This document shows, one piece after another, positions 10,640-22,579 of a stretch of 64,000 nucleotides of DNA (positions are counted from its first letter, which is position 1; each line of letters begins with the position of its first letter). Location: positions 21,121,001-21,185,000 of the forward strand of contig JAWZYU010000007.1 in NCBI GenBank assembly GCA_038380435.1, written 5' to 3'. Under the pieces are notes generated by a model. It had not been told where the DNA came from. It ran no database searches and saw only the letters and a program-made list of their open reading frames with translations. Position numbers and translations under genes: made by a program. Source of the stretch: Ryuthela nishihirai (lineage: Eukaryota > Arthropoda > Arachnida > Araneae > Heptathelidae).

Positions 10640-10867
10640 TGAAATATAGTGCATAAAATATTTGATTTATAAAAGATTATAAAAACCCTTATCATCTCTG
10701 TTGAACAGGAAATGCTCGTTTTCTAAGAAGTTTTCCAATTCTCCAGCTATGGCATTCTCTAACGTTGGGAAGTCAAACTAATGCAAGGTTCAGATAATGC
10801 GAATACTACCTATCGAACCTAAAAACAACTTTACATATGTTACTTATTAAGCCAAAATAGTTGTTTT

Positions 10868-11086
10868 ACTGAGTATCTATCCACTATCAAGCTGTATTAT
10901 GTAACAGGATGAAGATAGGTGTAAAGGAAAAATTGTCTTGAGCCGGGTGGGATCTGAACCCACGAACTCCTGATGACATGTAGGTGCTCGTGAGTTCAGA
11001 TCCCACCCTGCTCAAGATAATTTATCCTCTACACCCATCTTCATCCTGTTACTTTAAAACAGCTTCATAGTGGTTAAATACTCAGT
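10868..11086. repeat. Large inverted repeat built from a tRNA-like sequence (family D)
   Basis: Two arms of about 100 bp face each other across a short spacer near 10980. Each begins with ACTGAGTAT and runs through AACAGGATGAAGAT and GGGTGGGATCTGAAC. Read toward the spacer's other side, the box-B-like GAGTTCAGATCCCACC is evident, with CTCAAGATAATTTATCCTCT after it. The same order (box B, CAACCCAGCTCAAGACGA, TTTTTCCTCT) recurs at 28655-28765, so this appears to be a head-to-head pair of a tRNA-derived SINE. Confidence 0.7.
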
Positions 11087-11310
11087 AAATCAATGATAAG
11101 CTGTAAATTCATTTGGCCAAAGTAGTATTTCCCCAACAACTCCGGACATTAACACTAGGACCACTGTCAATGCAAATCTAAATTTGCATTTACGAAAAGC
11201 CTAAATCTACCACTTAAATTTCAATTCTTGCACTGATAGATCTCTTATAATATTTACATAACATTTTGTTCTTTTCAACCCTGAGAAATTCTACTGATGT
11301 AAGTGACGGT

Positions 11311-11690
11311 GAAATAGCTCAGTAAGATCGTAATCAGAGATGCTCGTAATCTTCATCCCCAAGATTCGAGTACCAACTGTGATATTGTTGCGATTTATCT
11401 TCCCTAATCCTCACCCTGCCCTCGGTCAGAAAGGGATAGCCCGTTGGGATTGGAAAGGTTCATTGGAAGGGACTTTAAGCCGTGACACTCTATGAAAGAG
11501 AGCCACATTCTATGCATGTTAAGAACACGCTGGATGGCCTTTAACGGGAAGCTTCCATCTGTCTGTTAATAGCTGTCCAGTTGATCTGCTTTCACAGCCT
11601 TCTCTGAGTCTTCGGGTCCTTTTGATCTGGCCATTTAGCCCACTGTTTTACAAAAGTGATGCTAAAATTTAAAAAACCCTACCCAAAATA
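11311..11690 (+). mobile_element. SINE family A, old full-length copy
   Basis: The head AATAGCTCAGTAAGATCG is much altered, but box B (AAGATTCGAGTACC) and body blocks (AAGGGACTTTAAGCCGTG, AAGAACACGCTGGATGGCC) remain. The tail reads AAAAAACCCTACCC. Confidence 0.7.
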
Positions 11691-12040
11691 CAACTAAAGA
11701 TTTAAATTAAAACTATTGAGAAAAAAAAAAACATTTATCTCTTAAAAACAAAAACGTTGAATGAACAAAGTGAAATAACAATTTTTATTAAAAAAGAGGG
11801 GAAAAAAGCTAATAAAAACAAATCCACAAATGTGAATTTTCAAAAACTCCAGTGAGATCAGTGAGATTTACGTCATTTGTCCACGTCCACTAATAATATT
11901 TAACAAGTTTTTCAAAAACTCGTGTATATAAAATCATATCGCTGCATTCGCCTTTTAGTTAAATAAACTCCACAGTCACCTAACAAAGCGCTATCGCGAA
12001 TGAACATTCAGAGGCACCGCCATAAAAGATTCGTCTCCAC
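11691..12040. other. AT-rich DNA, nothing identified
   Basis: Poly(A)-rich and AT-rich DNA with a direct-repeat-like GTGAGATCAGTGAGATTTACG near 11852. No gene is seen. Confidence 0.3.
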
Positions 12041-12335
12041 ACTAGTCTTTTATTCCACTCGTAGTCTTCCCCGATTAGGGTGAAATGTTGTGTCGTCGAG
12101 ATCTTGTAGATTGAAGTGGAGGAGACGTGCATTAGGACCTCCCATTACCGGATTTCCGCTTTCCGAGGATGCTCTTGCATTGTGGGTGAAAAGGGCGCAG
12201 TTCCACCTAAGTCTCTGATTTGGAAATGCGCAGCACGGTCCCTTCATTAGGCAGCGCTGTTCCAAGTCGCCTTCCAAGTCGACAGAGATCCTCCTGGAAA
12301 CTGCGGAAAAGTAGCTAATTACATATTCATGCATC
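12041..12335 (-). other. GC-richer island with an unassigned 94-codon frame
   Basis: This block is clearly richer in G+C than its surroundings. It carries an open frame on the minus strand from 12334 to 12050 that includes PNQRLRWNCALFTHNARA. I do not recognise it; there is no hydrophobic segment and no obvious splice border. It could be a host exon, a regulatory island or an old transposon piece. The composition step is the only firm observation. Confidence 0.2.
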
Positions 12336-12435
12336 TTGGAGCAGCTGAAGGATATCTAGAATGCAGAGTGCATTTGGGCAGAAATTTGGGTCTTGTCGAA
12401 GATATGAAGAATGTCACTCATCCTTATTTCAATCT

Positions 12436-12970
12436 TAGCACATAATTCGTTAAAGCATATTTGTTAAGGGAATCCTCAGCACGCATAAATGGTTAATGCG
12501 GATTTGGTTTAGTAATTCTCGTTAAGCGTAACTCGTTAGGGAGTGTTTGATCAAGCCTCTTTAAACATGAATCTTTAGGGCATATTTATTAAAAGATTCG
12601 ACTTCACATATAACTCGTTAAAATGCTTATTTAGTAGATAAATCCTCTTTATTCATAACCGTTAAGGCGTTTGTTACAGAAAATCTTTTTATACGTAACT
12701 GGGTGGAGATTTGGATAAGGTCTCTCGTTATATGTAATTCGTTATGATGTACTTGGTAGATAAATCCATTTCATCTATAACTAATTAAAGCTTATTTGAT
12801 AAGAGAATTGTTTTCCTGTATAACTCGTCAATGCGAATATCATATATACCTCGTTATGGAACGTCTGGTAAAGTATCTTTAATGACCCGTTAAGTTGATA
12901 TTTACTAAAGGATTTCACTTCTTGTATAACTCGCCAATGCGTCTTTTGCATAGAAATCCTTATCCTTCAA
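12436..12970 (+). repeat. Degenerate tandem array with an AACTCGTTA core
   Basis: About a dozen imperfect units of roughly 40-50 bp. Each contains a version of TATAACTCGTTAA followed by GCTTATTTGGTA and then AATCCTTTT. Units are much diverged, and some lost one of the three words. Not coding in any consistent frame. Confidence 0.7.
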
Positions 12971-13021
12971 ATTCATGAGGATTATATAACCCACGAGTCA
13001 TATGGTCTTCTTGAATTTGGA

Positions 13022-13365
13022 GGCGGGTGGGGCTCAGTCGGTAGGCTCGCAATCTGCAGTTCCCAGGGGGGTCAGTGTTCCAGCTGGGCCAGCATTGAGA
13101 TTTTTCTTCGTGAAACTTCTCGCCCTGCCTTCGGTCAATAGGAGATAGCGATGCTCTTGGAAAGACCGTTGTCCGTCGGATGTAATATTAAGCCGTGGTT
13201 TCTTGTGTACGTTAAATAACACGCTGGATGGCCTTGACGTAAGGTTACCATCTGTCTTCCGACAGTTATCCAGTAGGGTCTCCTCCCTCAACCTTCTGAG
13301 CCCTTAGGATCCTTGTGACCTGGCCATTTAGCCCATTGTGCGCAAAGAAATATCGCTCAGACTTA
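13022..13365 (+). mobile_element. SINE family A, diverged copy with altered head
   Basis: The head GGGGCTCAGTCGGTAGGCTC has lost the GCGCGCCA part. Box B is disrupted into CCCAGGGGGGTCAGTG. The body and the tail (GTGACCTGGCCATTTAGCCC) are present. Confidence 0.75.
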
Positions 13366-13419
13366 TCCCTCTCCACTCTCCCTCCAAAAAAAAGAAAAAA
13401 AAAAAAACTAAGGGTACGT

Positions 13420-13525
13420 GCCTGCTGCAGACTATATGGTTACCGTGAATTTGATCCTGCAGACTATACTGTTTCAGTGAATTCGGCACTGCTGACTATA
13501 TGGTTTTCGGTGAATTTAGCCTTTC
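13420..13525 (+). repeat. Three tandem units around CTGCAGACTATATGG
   Basis: Three successive units of about 35 bp, each with CTGCAGACTATATGGTT or a variant followed by CGTGAATTT. Imperfect but clear. Confidence 0.65.
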
Positions 13526-15205
13526 TCTTGTCTAAATATTAGCCTTCACTGCTTGAATTTGATACCCAGTTTTAATGCGTGCCTCAAATTCACTAAATAA
13601 TTAACTAAATAGCATAATTATATAAGGCAAAGTGCGCAAGGTCTATTAATAGTTGGTAGAGTGTTTTATTTGTTTGCTTGTTTGGTAATAATTTTGGGAC
13701 AGCATCATTTGTCACTCTCGTATTTAATAATGATATTATTTATATAAGACATACTTTAAATTCAAAATAAATAAAATCCGCCTCTTTTCGTAACTTACAA
13801 AATTATTGCAATCAAACATTATTTCTAGAACTGTTTAAAGAAGTGGTTAATGTCAAGTATGGAATAAATATCACAATTAGAAATCATTCTCTGTTGCAAA
13901 TAAAGAAACGAAAAAAACGTTACTTTCAAACAACCGAATGTTTATGGATTTAAGCAAAATTTTGTTTCGCAAAATTTTAAATTCTGTACTGCATTGCAAA
14001 TTTTTGTTTGCGTATAAAAGGTGTTTTACGAGTTTCTTACTTACTATGTATGGATTCTGTTTTTTTTTTTCTTAATATTTATTTTAATTTTCTGTCACAG
14101 ATTTACATACCTTTCTTAAACACGCTATAATTATTTTCATGCTCTGCTTGAAAAAAACTATAATTTAGTTTTTTTAAAAGACATCTACTTTAATGTTTTG
14201 ACTTTTTTTACAGATCGCTTGAATTTATAATAAAATCATATACATATGCTATAGCTAATTTTGCACTATTTTTACGCTGGATATTGGAAACCTCAATGTA
14301 CGTTGTACCTAATACACGTGAAGTCTTACTTTCATGTGATGCTATTGAGAATATTTTATACCTGCTAGGTTCCCATGTTGGTCAAACTTTTTACAATGTC
14401 GGTAGGAAATCCTTTCACACGTTGGGTTCACACACAGCGCTATATGACTGTCGGTACCCTCCTGACAGTTCCAATTTTTGCTGATTGACTCTGGCATATT
14501 GCAGATAGCTTGAGAAATAAGATTACACAGATATAAGCATTCCTTTACTCCTAAAAGACGTTTATTTCACTTTACTGCACATACACAAAAGAAAATTACC
14601 AAACTAGTTCACTGATAACATAAAATCAAGAAAATGGGGCACTAAGGGTATGTATATACTATATTGAGGTTTGCAATAGCTAACGATGAAACAGTGCAAA
14701 ATTATTTTAAGTTATAATACATAAACCGTGCTTTTTAAATATTCATCATATATATGTTAATTTTTAAACACTTTTAAATTTTTTAAAGTATTTTTAACTA
14801 CACTAGTCTGTTAGATAAACTCATCACTGAACAAGTATCCTTCGAATTATCCTTCCTTTAACCAATGGAAAGCTTTAGAGGAGTGGCAAATCGTAAAATA
14901 ATTTTATTAATTAATTCCGTTTCTTTTATGCTCCAAAGGGGAAAAAAGCAATTAATAACTGTTCACTTCTTAATCATTTCTTATAATTTTTGACACCTTA
15001 GTTTCAAATATCATAAAACAAAGAAATAAATGAATTTGAAAAAGAACAGTAAATGTTGGAATAAAATCTTTTATTGCGATTCCTGTGTTGAAGGTTTTAT
15101 AAATTATCGAAATTAATCATTTTCATCACAATTTGCAATATAAAGAATTTTAATGTACTATTAGAAAGTAAAGATTGCTGAATGATTTTGTAGCTCTTTC
15201 TCAAC
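13526..15205. other. AT-rich DNA, nothing identified
   Basis: About 1.7 kb of AT-rich DNA. A 66-codon frame at 14284-14484 has no recognisable content. No transposon ends were found. Confidence 0.3.
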
Positions 15206-15440
15206 TAAAATATGAGATATTATTGCCAATAAACGAGCTATAGCTTTTAGTTCGTTTTCAGCAAGAAAAGAGCTATTGGTTCAAGAAACGAGTTATTAAT
15301 TTTAGCTCGTTTTCCATAAACATTTTTGAGCTTTTGCTCGTTTTCAGCAAAATATATGAGTTATGTTGCACGGAAAAGTTGTTGCTCTTAGCTTGTTTTC
15401 AGCAAAAATGAGCGATTGCTTTCATTTTGTGGTTGGTTTG
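15206..15440 (+). repeat. Degenerate tandem array around AGCTCGTTTTCAGCAA
   Basis: Four to five imperfect units of about 45-50 bp, each with TTAGCTCGTTTTCAGCAAAA and an adjoining GAGCTATT-type word. Confidence 0.6.
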
Positions 15441-16121
15441 TCCATGGATATTCAAGCTTTTTCTCCTTATTTTAGAAAATAAACGAAAAAACAAAAATAG
15501 CGATTGTATAGGAACTAATAAAATATTACTCTTACATTTTCCATCTTTCCACTGGTTGGAATTTCCACAGATGAAGAGTGCTAAAGTAGGAGAATGTAAG
15601 AAGAAAAGTAAATTAATTTCCTAAATAACCTGTATACTCTATAAATGTGATATTTAGGTGATAAAGTAATGATTCTACTGTGATCAGAAGTCGAGCTAAC
15701 CGCACGATCCGTCGGTTTTTGCCAGGAAAAAATTTCAAACTTTCATTTAAATTGGTATATTAAACTAAAAGAATAATATATTACTTCTGACAAATATCGA
15801 ATGCTCGTTTGCAAAGAGAACGAAATATGTCATTTATCGATTTTAACATCCTCTAACGGTGGAAAAGGGAACTAATGAATGATTTGAATAATGCACAAAG
15901 TAATGTTTCATTAATAACTAAACAACTTAAATAAAACGAATTTTTTTTTTACTTCTCTCTTGAAACAAAAAAATGGAATGTTCAGTAGACGGACTTTAAC
16001 GAATCAAAAAAAATAACGTTTTGGAAAAAAGATCCAAAAACAGTTAAACCTGAAACTTATAAAAGTTATTTATATTTTAGCATCACTTAAACTAGTAATG
16101 ACAACTAAAAATAAATAAGTT
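15441..16121. other. AT-rich DNA with a diverged family C fragment
   Basis: Around 15740-15935 the words CTCTAACGGTGGAAAAGG and GAACTAATGAATGA resemble family C in reverse orientation (compare CTCTAACGATGGAAAG at 46233). The remainder is featureless. Confidence 0.4.
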
Positions 16122-16150
16122 AATTTTTTTTTAAATACATTTCTTTCCAT

Positions 16151-16355
16151 ATGCGCTCTAAACAGTAGAAAATAAACCTAAAGCATATCGATGGTGCAAT
16201 CAGTCACTGAGTTCGTGTTCAAAAGAAAATAGGAAGTCTGCAATTTTGTTATGTAGGTAAATCGGCACCCTAACTTCCCTAGAAGTGAATATGAATTCAG
16301 TGACAGATTGCGCCATCTATATGCTTCAGTTTTATTTTCTACTGTTTAGGGCGCA
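16151..16355. mobile_element. Inverted-repeat MITE with 63-bp arms
   Basis: The left arm 16151-16214 begins ATGCGCTCTAAACAGTAGAA. The right arm, read inward from 16355, begins TGCGCCCTAAACAGTAGAA. Both end near TCACTGA(G/A)TTC and match over about 63 positions with roughly 85% identity, around a spacer of about 78 bp. Less perfect pairing may extend outward to about 16122 and 16378. No coding sequence; the superfamily is not clear. Confidence 0.75.
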
Positions 16356-16379
16356 AATGATAAAAATTGATTTTTTTTT

Positions 16380-16883
16380 ATTTATTTATATTTTTTATCA
16401 CTAAAACACTTACCATCAGAAATTTTCATTTGATACATGTCTAATAAACATCGATCACATTTCTTTCCCCCCTTGCTTTTGAAGTCGTGTTTAAAATCGC
16501 CCATGATATTCTAGACATCACAAGCTTTAATTTGAGATACAACTCGTTAATATCCACCTCTGAGAAGATCCGATCCCCTTTTAAGGGAGAATGGTGAGGA
16601 GGGGATAAATTTCAAAACACTCTAAGTCTATCCTCAAATGAGCTTTTCATTGGCACCTAACTCATAACAATCGTTTTCATATTTCCCCTTTGTTTGGGGT
16701 CAATTTTTTATAATCTACGACACTCCCCGCATCATAAGCTTTCATTTGACACACAAATCATTAAGTTACTACGTCGCGTTCGAAAGATATTGTGGAACAA
16801 TCGTTTTGACAAATCCACAAACAGACAAACCAACAAACTGACAAAACGACAACCTACAAATGACGAGCGAAATAAATAGGAAG
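16380..16883. other. AT-rich DNA, nothing identified
   Basis: Contains the word AACTCGTTA with CTTTAATTTGAGATAC near 16525 and an unassigned 61-codon frame at 16694-16879. No recognisable feature. Confidence 0.3.
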
Positions 16884-17340
16884 ATCATCATCATCATCAT
16901 CATCATCCTCAAGCAGCCATGGGCTACGGAGGTCCAACCAGACCGCGCAGTTTAATTCTCCAAGCATATCTGTCCTGAGCTACATCTGCTGCATCCGGCC
17001 ACTGTACACCAATTCTAACAAGGTCCTGTTTGACATTGTCTGCCCACCGCATCCTAGGTCTCCCCCTCCCTCTGAGGCCTCCAGGCACACCGTTCACAAC
17101 CCCATTCGCCAATCCATAATTATCCATACGGGCAACATGGCCAAACCAGCGGAGTCTCTCTCTGCACAACATGCCGCTTAAAGGAGGTCGCAGACTCCTC
17201 TGCCTAACCTCATCATTAGTTACAAAGCTAAACCACTCAATACCCAAGATACTGCGTAAGCATCTAGAATCAAAAGCATCCAGTATCCCGCCATCTTGCT
17301 TACACAGCGTCCAAGCCTCACCACCATAACCAACCCCTAA
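16884..17340 (-). mobile_element. LINE 3' end ending in a GAT repeat
   Basis: A 5'-truncated non-LTR retrotransposon whose 3' end is a run of GAT units (16884-16908, ATC on the plus strand) directly after the stop codon region. The coding part is described at 16924-17336. A trinucleotide tail and short 3' UTR are common in RTE-like LINEs, but I cannot fix the clade. Confidence 0.75.
16924..17336 (-). pseudogene. C-terminal part of a LINE reverse transcriptase
   Basis: The frame contains LGVGYGGEAWTLCK, then RLRWFGHVARMD, RGRGRPRMRWADNVKQDL and AADVAQDRYAWR before the stop at 16924-16926. The order LRWFGH(V/L)xRM, GRPxxRW, DxVxxDL, AxDRxxWR is the hallmark C-terminal end of endonuclease/reverse-transcriptase LINE proteins. 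There is no frameshift in the segment kept, so the insertion may be fairly young, but about 80% or more of the polyprotein is absent by 5' truncation. Confidence 0.88.
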
Positions 17341-17454
17341 TAATTCTTAATAAAGAAACGAATATAGGTTGACAGTAAAAAAAAGCCTTTCTTTTATATT
17401 GTAATCGCTGCTTATTTTACTGACTCCTAAATTTCTATGTTCCCATACGCTGTG

Positions 17455-17870
17455 GGAGGTTGCTTAATTATTAGCCCGCCAGGCTCGTAATTTGGAGTGT
17501 CGAGATTTACTCCAGTTGCTAGAGAGCCAGGCTCATAATCTGAAGTGTTAAGATTTCAGTTCCAACTACGTCAACGTTGAGATTTGTCTTCTCTAACCGC
17601 ACTCTTCCCTCGGTGAAAAAGTGGATGGCTTGTGAAGGACGCGGTTCATCCAATGCGATGAATAAATTCGTGCTTCTTGTGCAGGAGAGCCGTGCCATGT
17701 GCAAGTTAAAGAACTCACTGGATGATCTTGACCGAATTCCTCCATGAGTCACCTACTATCCGTCCAGTGGATCCCCTCCACTACTGAACTCTGACCTTAT
17801 GAAGTCCTTGTGATCTGGTCGTTTAGCCCATTGTGTTCGCAAAAGTATAGGTTAGAGGTTAAACAACCTT
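17455..17870 (+). mobile_element. SINE family A, rearranged head plus body
   Basis: Two head fragments in tandem (GCCAGGCTCGTAATTTG at 17478 and GCCAGGCTCATAATCTG at 17526) precede one diverged body. The tail reads CAAAAGTATAGGTTAGAGGT. Confidence 0.65.
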
Positions 17871-18419
17871 CTAAACAACTTCCAAACTATGTTTAATTAT
17901 CAGAAAAATGTTATCAATTACTTCTCACATGAATGCATTTTACAAAACTGTTTCTCAATGAGAATGTTTAATGTAAATATTTACGTTTAAGATTAAATAA
18001 TTATTTGTATTATTAAATTTATTTCACCGAACTTCTATTTTGTAAGATCATTTTTTTTCGTCGTTTTTAATTTAATTTTTTTTCCAAAAAGATGTTTAGT
18101 TTGGGCAAGATAACAATACTATCGTGCTACAAATTTTACTAGTCTTCCTAAATTAATTTGTGACTGAAAAGGTTAAACAGACAATTATCTCGAATGCTTT
18201 TTCATCATCTTGTTTATAAAACAAAATAGTGAAATAAATATTGCGTTTAAAGAGAATTAGTTTCAGACTCTTAAAAAATCAAGTTATTGTTTTTTGTTGC
18301 CGTCTGCAGATATTCAACTCTTTTCGAAATAAACTAAAAATTCTTTTAGGATTGAATAGGCACTGTAGAAATATTGGGATTCGTAATTTCCTAATCACCC
18401 ATTAGTTTTAAAATTCAGT
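17871..18419. other. AT-rich DNA with a family C fragment at its end
   Basis: At about 18300-18410 the run AAATAAACTAAAAATTCTTT then AGGATTGAATAGGCA matches the start of family C. The rest is AT-rich with no signal. Confidence 0.4.
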
Positions 18420-18795
18420 TGTTGGATTGTTTTAACTCTGAGCAGCACTTTTTGCACACAGGTGGTCTAAATGGACAGGTCACAAGGATCCCAAGGGCTC
18501 AGAGAAAGATGGGGGAAGGGAATTCACTGGAACAGCTATTACAAGACAGATATTAGCCTCCGGTCTAGGTCATTCAGAGTTTCTTAACGTGCACAGGGTA
18601 TGTCTCTCCTGCACAAGGAACCATGGCTTAACGTCTCATCCAACAGACCACGCCTTTCTAAGACCAAAGGTGTCCTCTACTGACCGAAGGTACGGTGGGG
18701 AGTTTTGCGGAGATAAATCTCAATGCTGACTCAGCTGGGACTCGAACCTGGAAACTGCAGATTAGGAGTTTGGCGCGCTACCGGCTGAGATAAAT
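18420..18795 (-). mobile_element. SINE family A, full-length, moderately diverged
   Basis: From GTTGGATTGTTTTAACTCTG to CGCGCTACCGGCTGAG. Body blocks and box B complement (GGGACTCGAACCTGG) are intact. Confidence 0.85.
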
Positions 18796-20175
18796 TCCAA
18801 TCAAAGGGATTTAAATTCGAAAAGTAGCTTTAATGTAGAGTAGATATTTTAAATTTAAGTGGTAGAGTATAGGAATAAGAAGGTTGACATTAAGACCAGT
18901 GATTTGAACCCTTACCCTAAGGACTATGGAGAAAGTCAACTTTTATTTAAGAGATAAATAAAAATTCTTTTTGAATTTTATAGGTGCTAACATAATATTT
19001 GTATTCGCATTTTCCGAATCAACCGTTAGCTTCTCAATTTCATTGTTAAGTACACAATAAATTCAGAAAATGACATTCTCTTCGAAAACAAGCGTTACGT
19101 ATTAGCCACAGGCAATTTCGTATTTTCTATTTAATAAATTGAAATTTCACTTCTCCATTCCCTACTAGTTGAACAATGCATCACGATTATCCATCTCGGT
19201 ATGTACAAAATGAGCTCATTCCATTACCAAATACCTGAAGTAATAACTTAACAAATTCGAAAAGTGGTCAAAAATCGCAAAAAAAAAAAAAATCTCTATA
19301 CATTAAATAAAAAACCAATATGAAAATATATAAGAGAAAAAGATAAGAAGAAAACTCTTTAAATACATTTTAAACCATTTCTTTTCCTTCGCCAAATAAA
19401 GAAAATATTTTTCAGCCACAGATGATTTTTTTTCTACTAGATCTATTTTCTCCTCCTTAAGATGATTAAACCGCTATTTCCTTCTTTGTGTAATTTATTC
19501 TATGGAATATTTAGTTTTCCCAGTTAAATCCGATTAAAGTCTTATTCCGTCAGTATTAAGGGCTTGTCGTAAGAGGAGATAGTAATTTATATGAAAAATC
19601 GTGTACGGAAAGCCTTTGCAATAAAATATGTGATCCTATTAACAAGATTTCCCCAAACTTCGAAAGGAAAATGATAAGAGGCAAAAAAAATAACCAAAAA
19701 GATGTTGGCAGATCTCCAGCTTCTTTTTTCTACCGTAGGGGATTCCCATGAATATCACATTTTTAGTTCTCTCTGCTCTTTTCGTTTTGAGAGGTAATCA
19801 ACTCTTTGAGTAAGATGCACACACTTTAATGACTCGGACTATGAGAAAGGAAATGTTATTAAAAGTTGTGGAAGAAAAACGATCATTTGATGATGAATAC
19901 TGGCAAAGGTGACTTTTTTTTTTGCGCAAACTCATTTGAGGTAAAGATGTGTGAGAAAGTGGTAAAGACGCACTATTCAATCTATTTTAGCAGGAATCGT
20001 TTACAGCAGACTTAATAGAGAGTATTCTTCAGATTATTCTTACCAGATTATTCTTTAGAATTTCTATAATCCAGCATAGTCGGGCACATGTTAAATTGGT
20101 TACGTCATAGACATAAAGAAGTCAATCAAAGTTTTAGTAAAATATACTCAAAATCATTTAGTTTATATGCTTGAT
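18796..20175. other. AT-rich DNA, nothing identified
   Basis: A short family C-like piece lies near 18950-19010 (AAATAAAAATTCTTTTTG). A 60-codon frame at 19798-19980 (minus) has no recognisable motif. Confidence 0.3.
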
Positions 20176-20177
20176 TT

Positions 20178-20556
20178 AGTTATTTTTACCTCTTAAAGCA
20201 CTTTAGTACAGCAATTGGCTAAATGTCGGTCACAATGACCCCAAGTGATCAGTGCTGCTATTGAAAGTGAAACACCGTACAGCTTTTGCAGTGTATGGAC
20301 GGCGCCTTTTCAAGACCAAAGGTGTCCATTTTCTTCACCGAGAGCAGGATGAGGTCTAGTGGAGAAAATCTCAGCCCTCTGCAGACGAAAGGACACTATG
20401 GATGGCAATAACGTGAGACTACTCTCTGTCTCCTAACAATTATCCAGAGAGTTCCTTTCCCCTAACCAATTCGGGAACTTGTGGTTCATTGCGTGCACAC
20501 AAATGAAGGAACACTTTGTTCACATAAAGAACCTCAGAAGTAAAACAACCCAACAA
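20178..20556. mobile_element. Two old SINE family A fragments in opposite orientation
   Basis: 20178-20378 is a reverse copy (TTTTTACCTCTTAAAGCAC to ATGAGGTCTAGTGGAGA) with an internal deletion. 20380-20556 is a forward 3' half (GATGGCAATAACGTGAGACT to AAGTAAAACAACCCAAC). Together they form a rough fold-back. Confidence 0.6.
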
Positions 20557-20569
20557 TAATCGAACTCTT

Positions 20570-20935
20570 GCCTAGAACTTTTTTCGGGGAGATTTCAGTC
20601 ATAAATACGATTACTGTCAGACATACGATTAAGGTAGACAGAAAATTTAGGAACCAAACACACGACTATTGGAATGAAACACATGACTTCAGCCACACAC
20701 ACTATTACAGTGAAACAGACAATTAAAACTAAACATTTAGAAAGCCAAGCACTCGATTACAGCCTAATACCAGATTTAGAACCCAAATATTCGATTGCAG
20801 TTAGATGCAAAATTGCATTCAAACATACCATTATATACAGACACGCGATTACAGCCAGATGCAACACTGATGTCGAACACACCGTTAAAACCAACACACA
20901 ATTACAGATGAGCACATAATTGCAGTCAAACACAC
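20570..20935 (+). repeat. Degenerate tandem array with a CGATTACAG core
   Basis: Many short imperfect units of about 20-22 bp with CGATTACAGTCA and ACACAC words (20600-20930). Open frames on both strands here (for example 20674-20919) reflect the repeat, not a gene. Confidence 0.65.
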
Positions 20936-21879
20936 ACGATTTAATTGATTTCGAATTTGGTATATTTCCCACCTTTTGAACTTGAGGGTAATCATTCGAA
21001 TGATCCTTAATGAATGTCATTTATCACTCATATAAGAACTAGCATTAGTATAATAAACCTCAAGAGGTGTGACTAAGATTAACAGTAGAGCAGATGTAAA
21101 GTAAAAGTTTAAACAAATAAAAAATTAAGTTTTTTTAAATCACCGAAGTTGGGACATGAAATTTCACTTAAAGTTTGTCTTTGAATTTATTATTCGAGTT
21201 ATGCTCATACAGAAAAAAGTTTTGAACGTGTTAATCGCAAATGTTCAGAAATATTTTAAGGGGTAACAAAAAACAAAAATCTTTGAGAAGTATTGTAGCG
21301 ACGAAATATCAAAGCACAACAATTTTGTGATTTATTTTTAGCTTTTTTGAATCTTGGCACTTTTCTACATTTAAATATTTTTACTGACACTGTTCGAAAA
21401 CAAAAATCAAAGTTTCATTTCAACAAAAAATGCTTCCTTTTAAAGGCATGAACAAACTCATTTTCATGCACAGTTTTTGCATTTGCTTCCCTTTAACATC
21501 TTTATTAATGCATTTATTTTTTTCAAAACTCTGAGACAATACAGAGTAATATTATACGTGCGTGAGTCAACAGATATAATCATCTTAACCAATACATAAA
21601 TTCAGTCGCAACGTGTTAAGCAAAACGCGATTTACGAAACAACCAAAACTAAATCATGACACATTAAACCAACATATGCTCTCTCTGTGTGCGTATCTTC
21701 CCCAACAGAATTTTAATCTTTCCAAAATTCACCTTTCATTGCACCCTTTACATCACGAAATAAATACATTAATGTATCGTTTCCTCATTGAACATATATC
21801 TACCTCACCACCAGTCATTAGGTATTAGAATCTCTCCATTAACACTCTTTCCTTCATTGGATTTCTACCTTTCATACCC
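20936..21879. other. AT-rich DNA, nothing identified
   Basis: No tandem structure, transposon end or coding signal seen. Confidence 0.3.
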
Positions 21880-22200
21880 CACATCAACCGGCGTCATTAT
21901 GTGTCCTCAGCCGCAACAACAGCTTACAGCGATCGTCCATTACACCGACACTGGGGGCCCCTCACTGCCCGAGAGTCTGCAGCGCCCTTTTGACATGCGT
22001 GTTGCCTCCCGACATGGCCGCCACTTAAAGACGACATCGAGCACTCACTCTCATGTGATTGATTCCCTAGCATACAGAGAAGTTTATAACGACACAGGGA
22101 GAAGCGGCCTTTGCACGCGATGCTTGGGTTCCGAGTAGAACGGAATTTGGGAGCAGTTAATTTATCGGCAAGACAACAATGCTCTTGATGTGAGTCTCTC
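21880..22200. other. GC-richer island with an unassigned frame
   Basis: A sharp rise in G+C. The plus-strand frame to 22138 includes MCPQPQQQLTAIVHYTD and RHGRHLKTTSSTHSH. No known domain. It may be an exon or a regulatory island; composition is the only support. Confidence 0.2.
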
Positions 22201-22575
22201 TGTGTTCGTGAGAGGGAAGAGAATATTCGAGAGGGAATTTAACCATAATATTAGCATATAGCCACGTGTGCACACTTGATGATGGGTTGTCATGGAAACA
22301 GAAAAGGAGCATGAGGGCGATGGTAAGTAAAAGTTATGATGGCATTATAACACAAGAACAGAGCATCTCTTGAATACAATGTTTTTAATATTGTGTTTTT
22401 TTATTGTTTTAATTTTTTTTAAATCCGGATATGATAGAATATTGTCTGCACCTCAATATTTAGGCATAACTACAACAATTTAAAAAATCATTATAATTAT
22501 TTTAAAGGTTTTTCGTTATAATATTTTAAAGGTTATCAGGTAATTGGCCTCGTGAATATTAAGAATACATTGAGG
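22201..22575. other. AT-rich DNA, nothing identified
   Basis: Unique-looking AT-rich sequence. The word TTATAATATTTTAAAGGTT and a near copy of it lie side by side at 22493-22535. Confidence 0.25.
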
Positions 22576-22579
22576 ATAT

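Noticed and set aside
20674..21020. Overlapping frames on both strands near 20.7-21.0 kb
   Set aside because: They coincide with a degenerate tandem array and show no domain.
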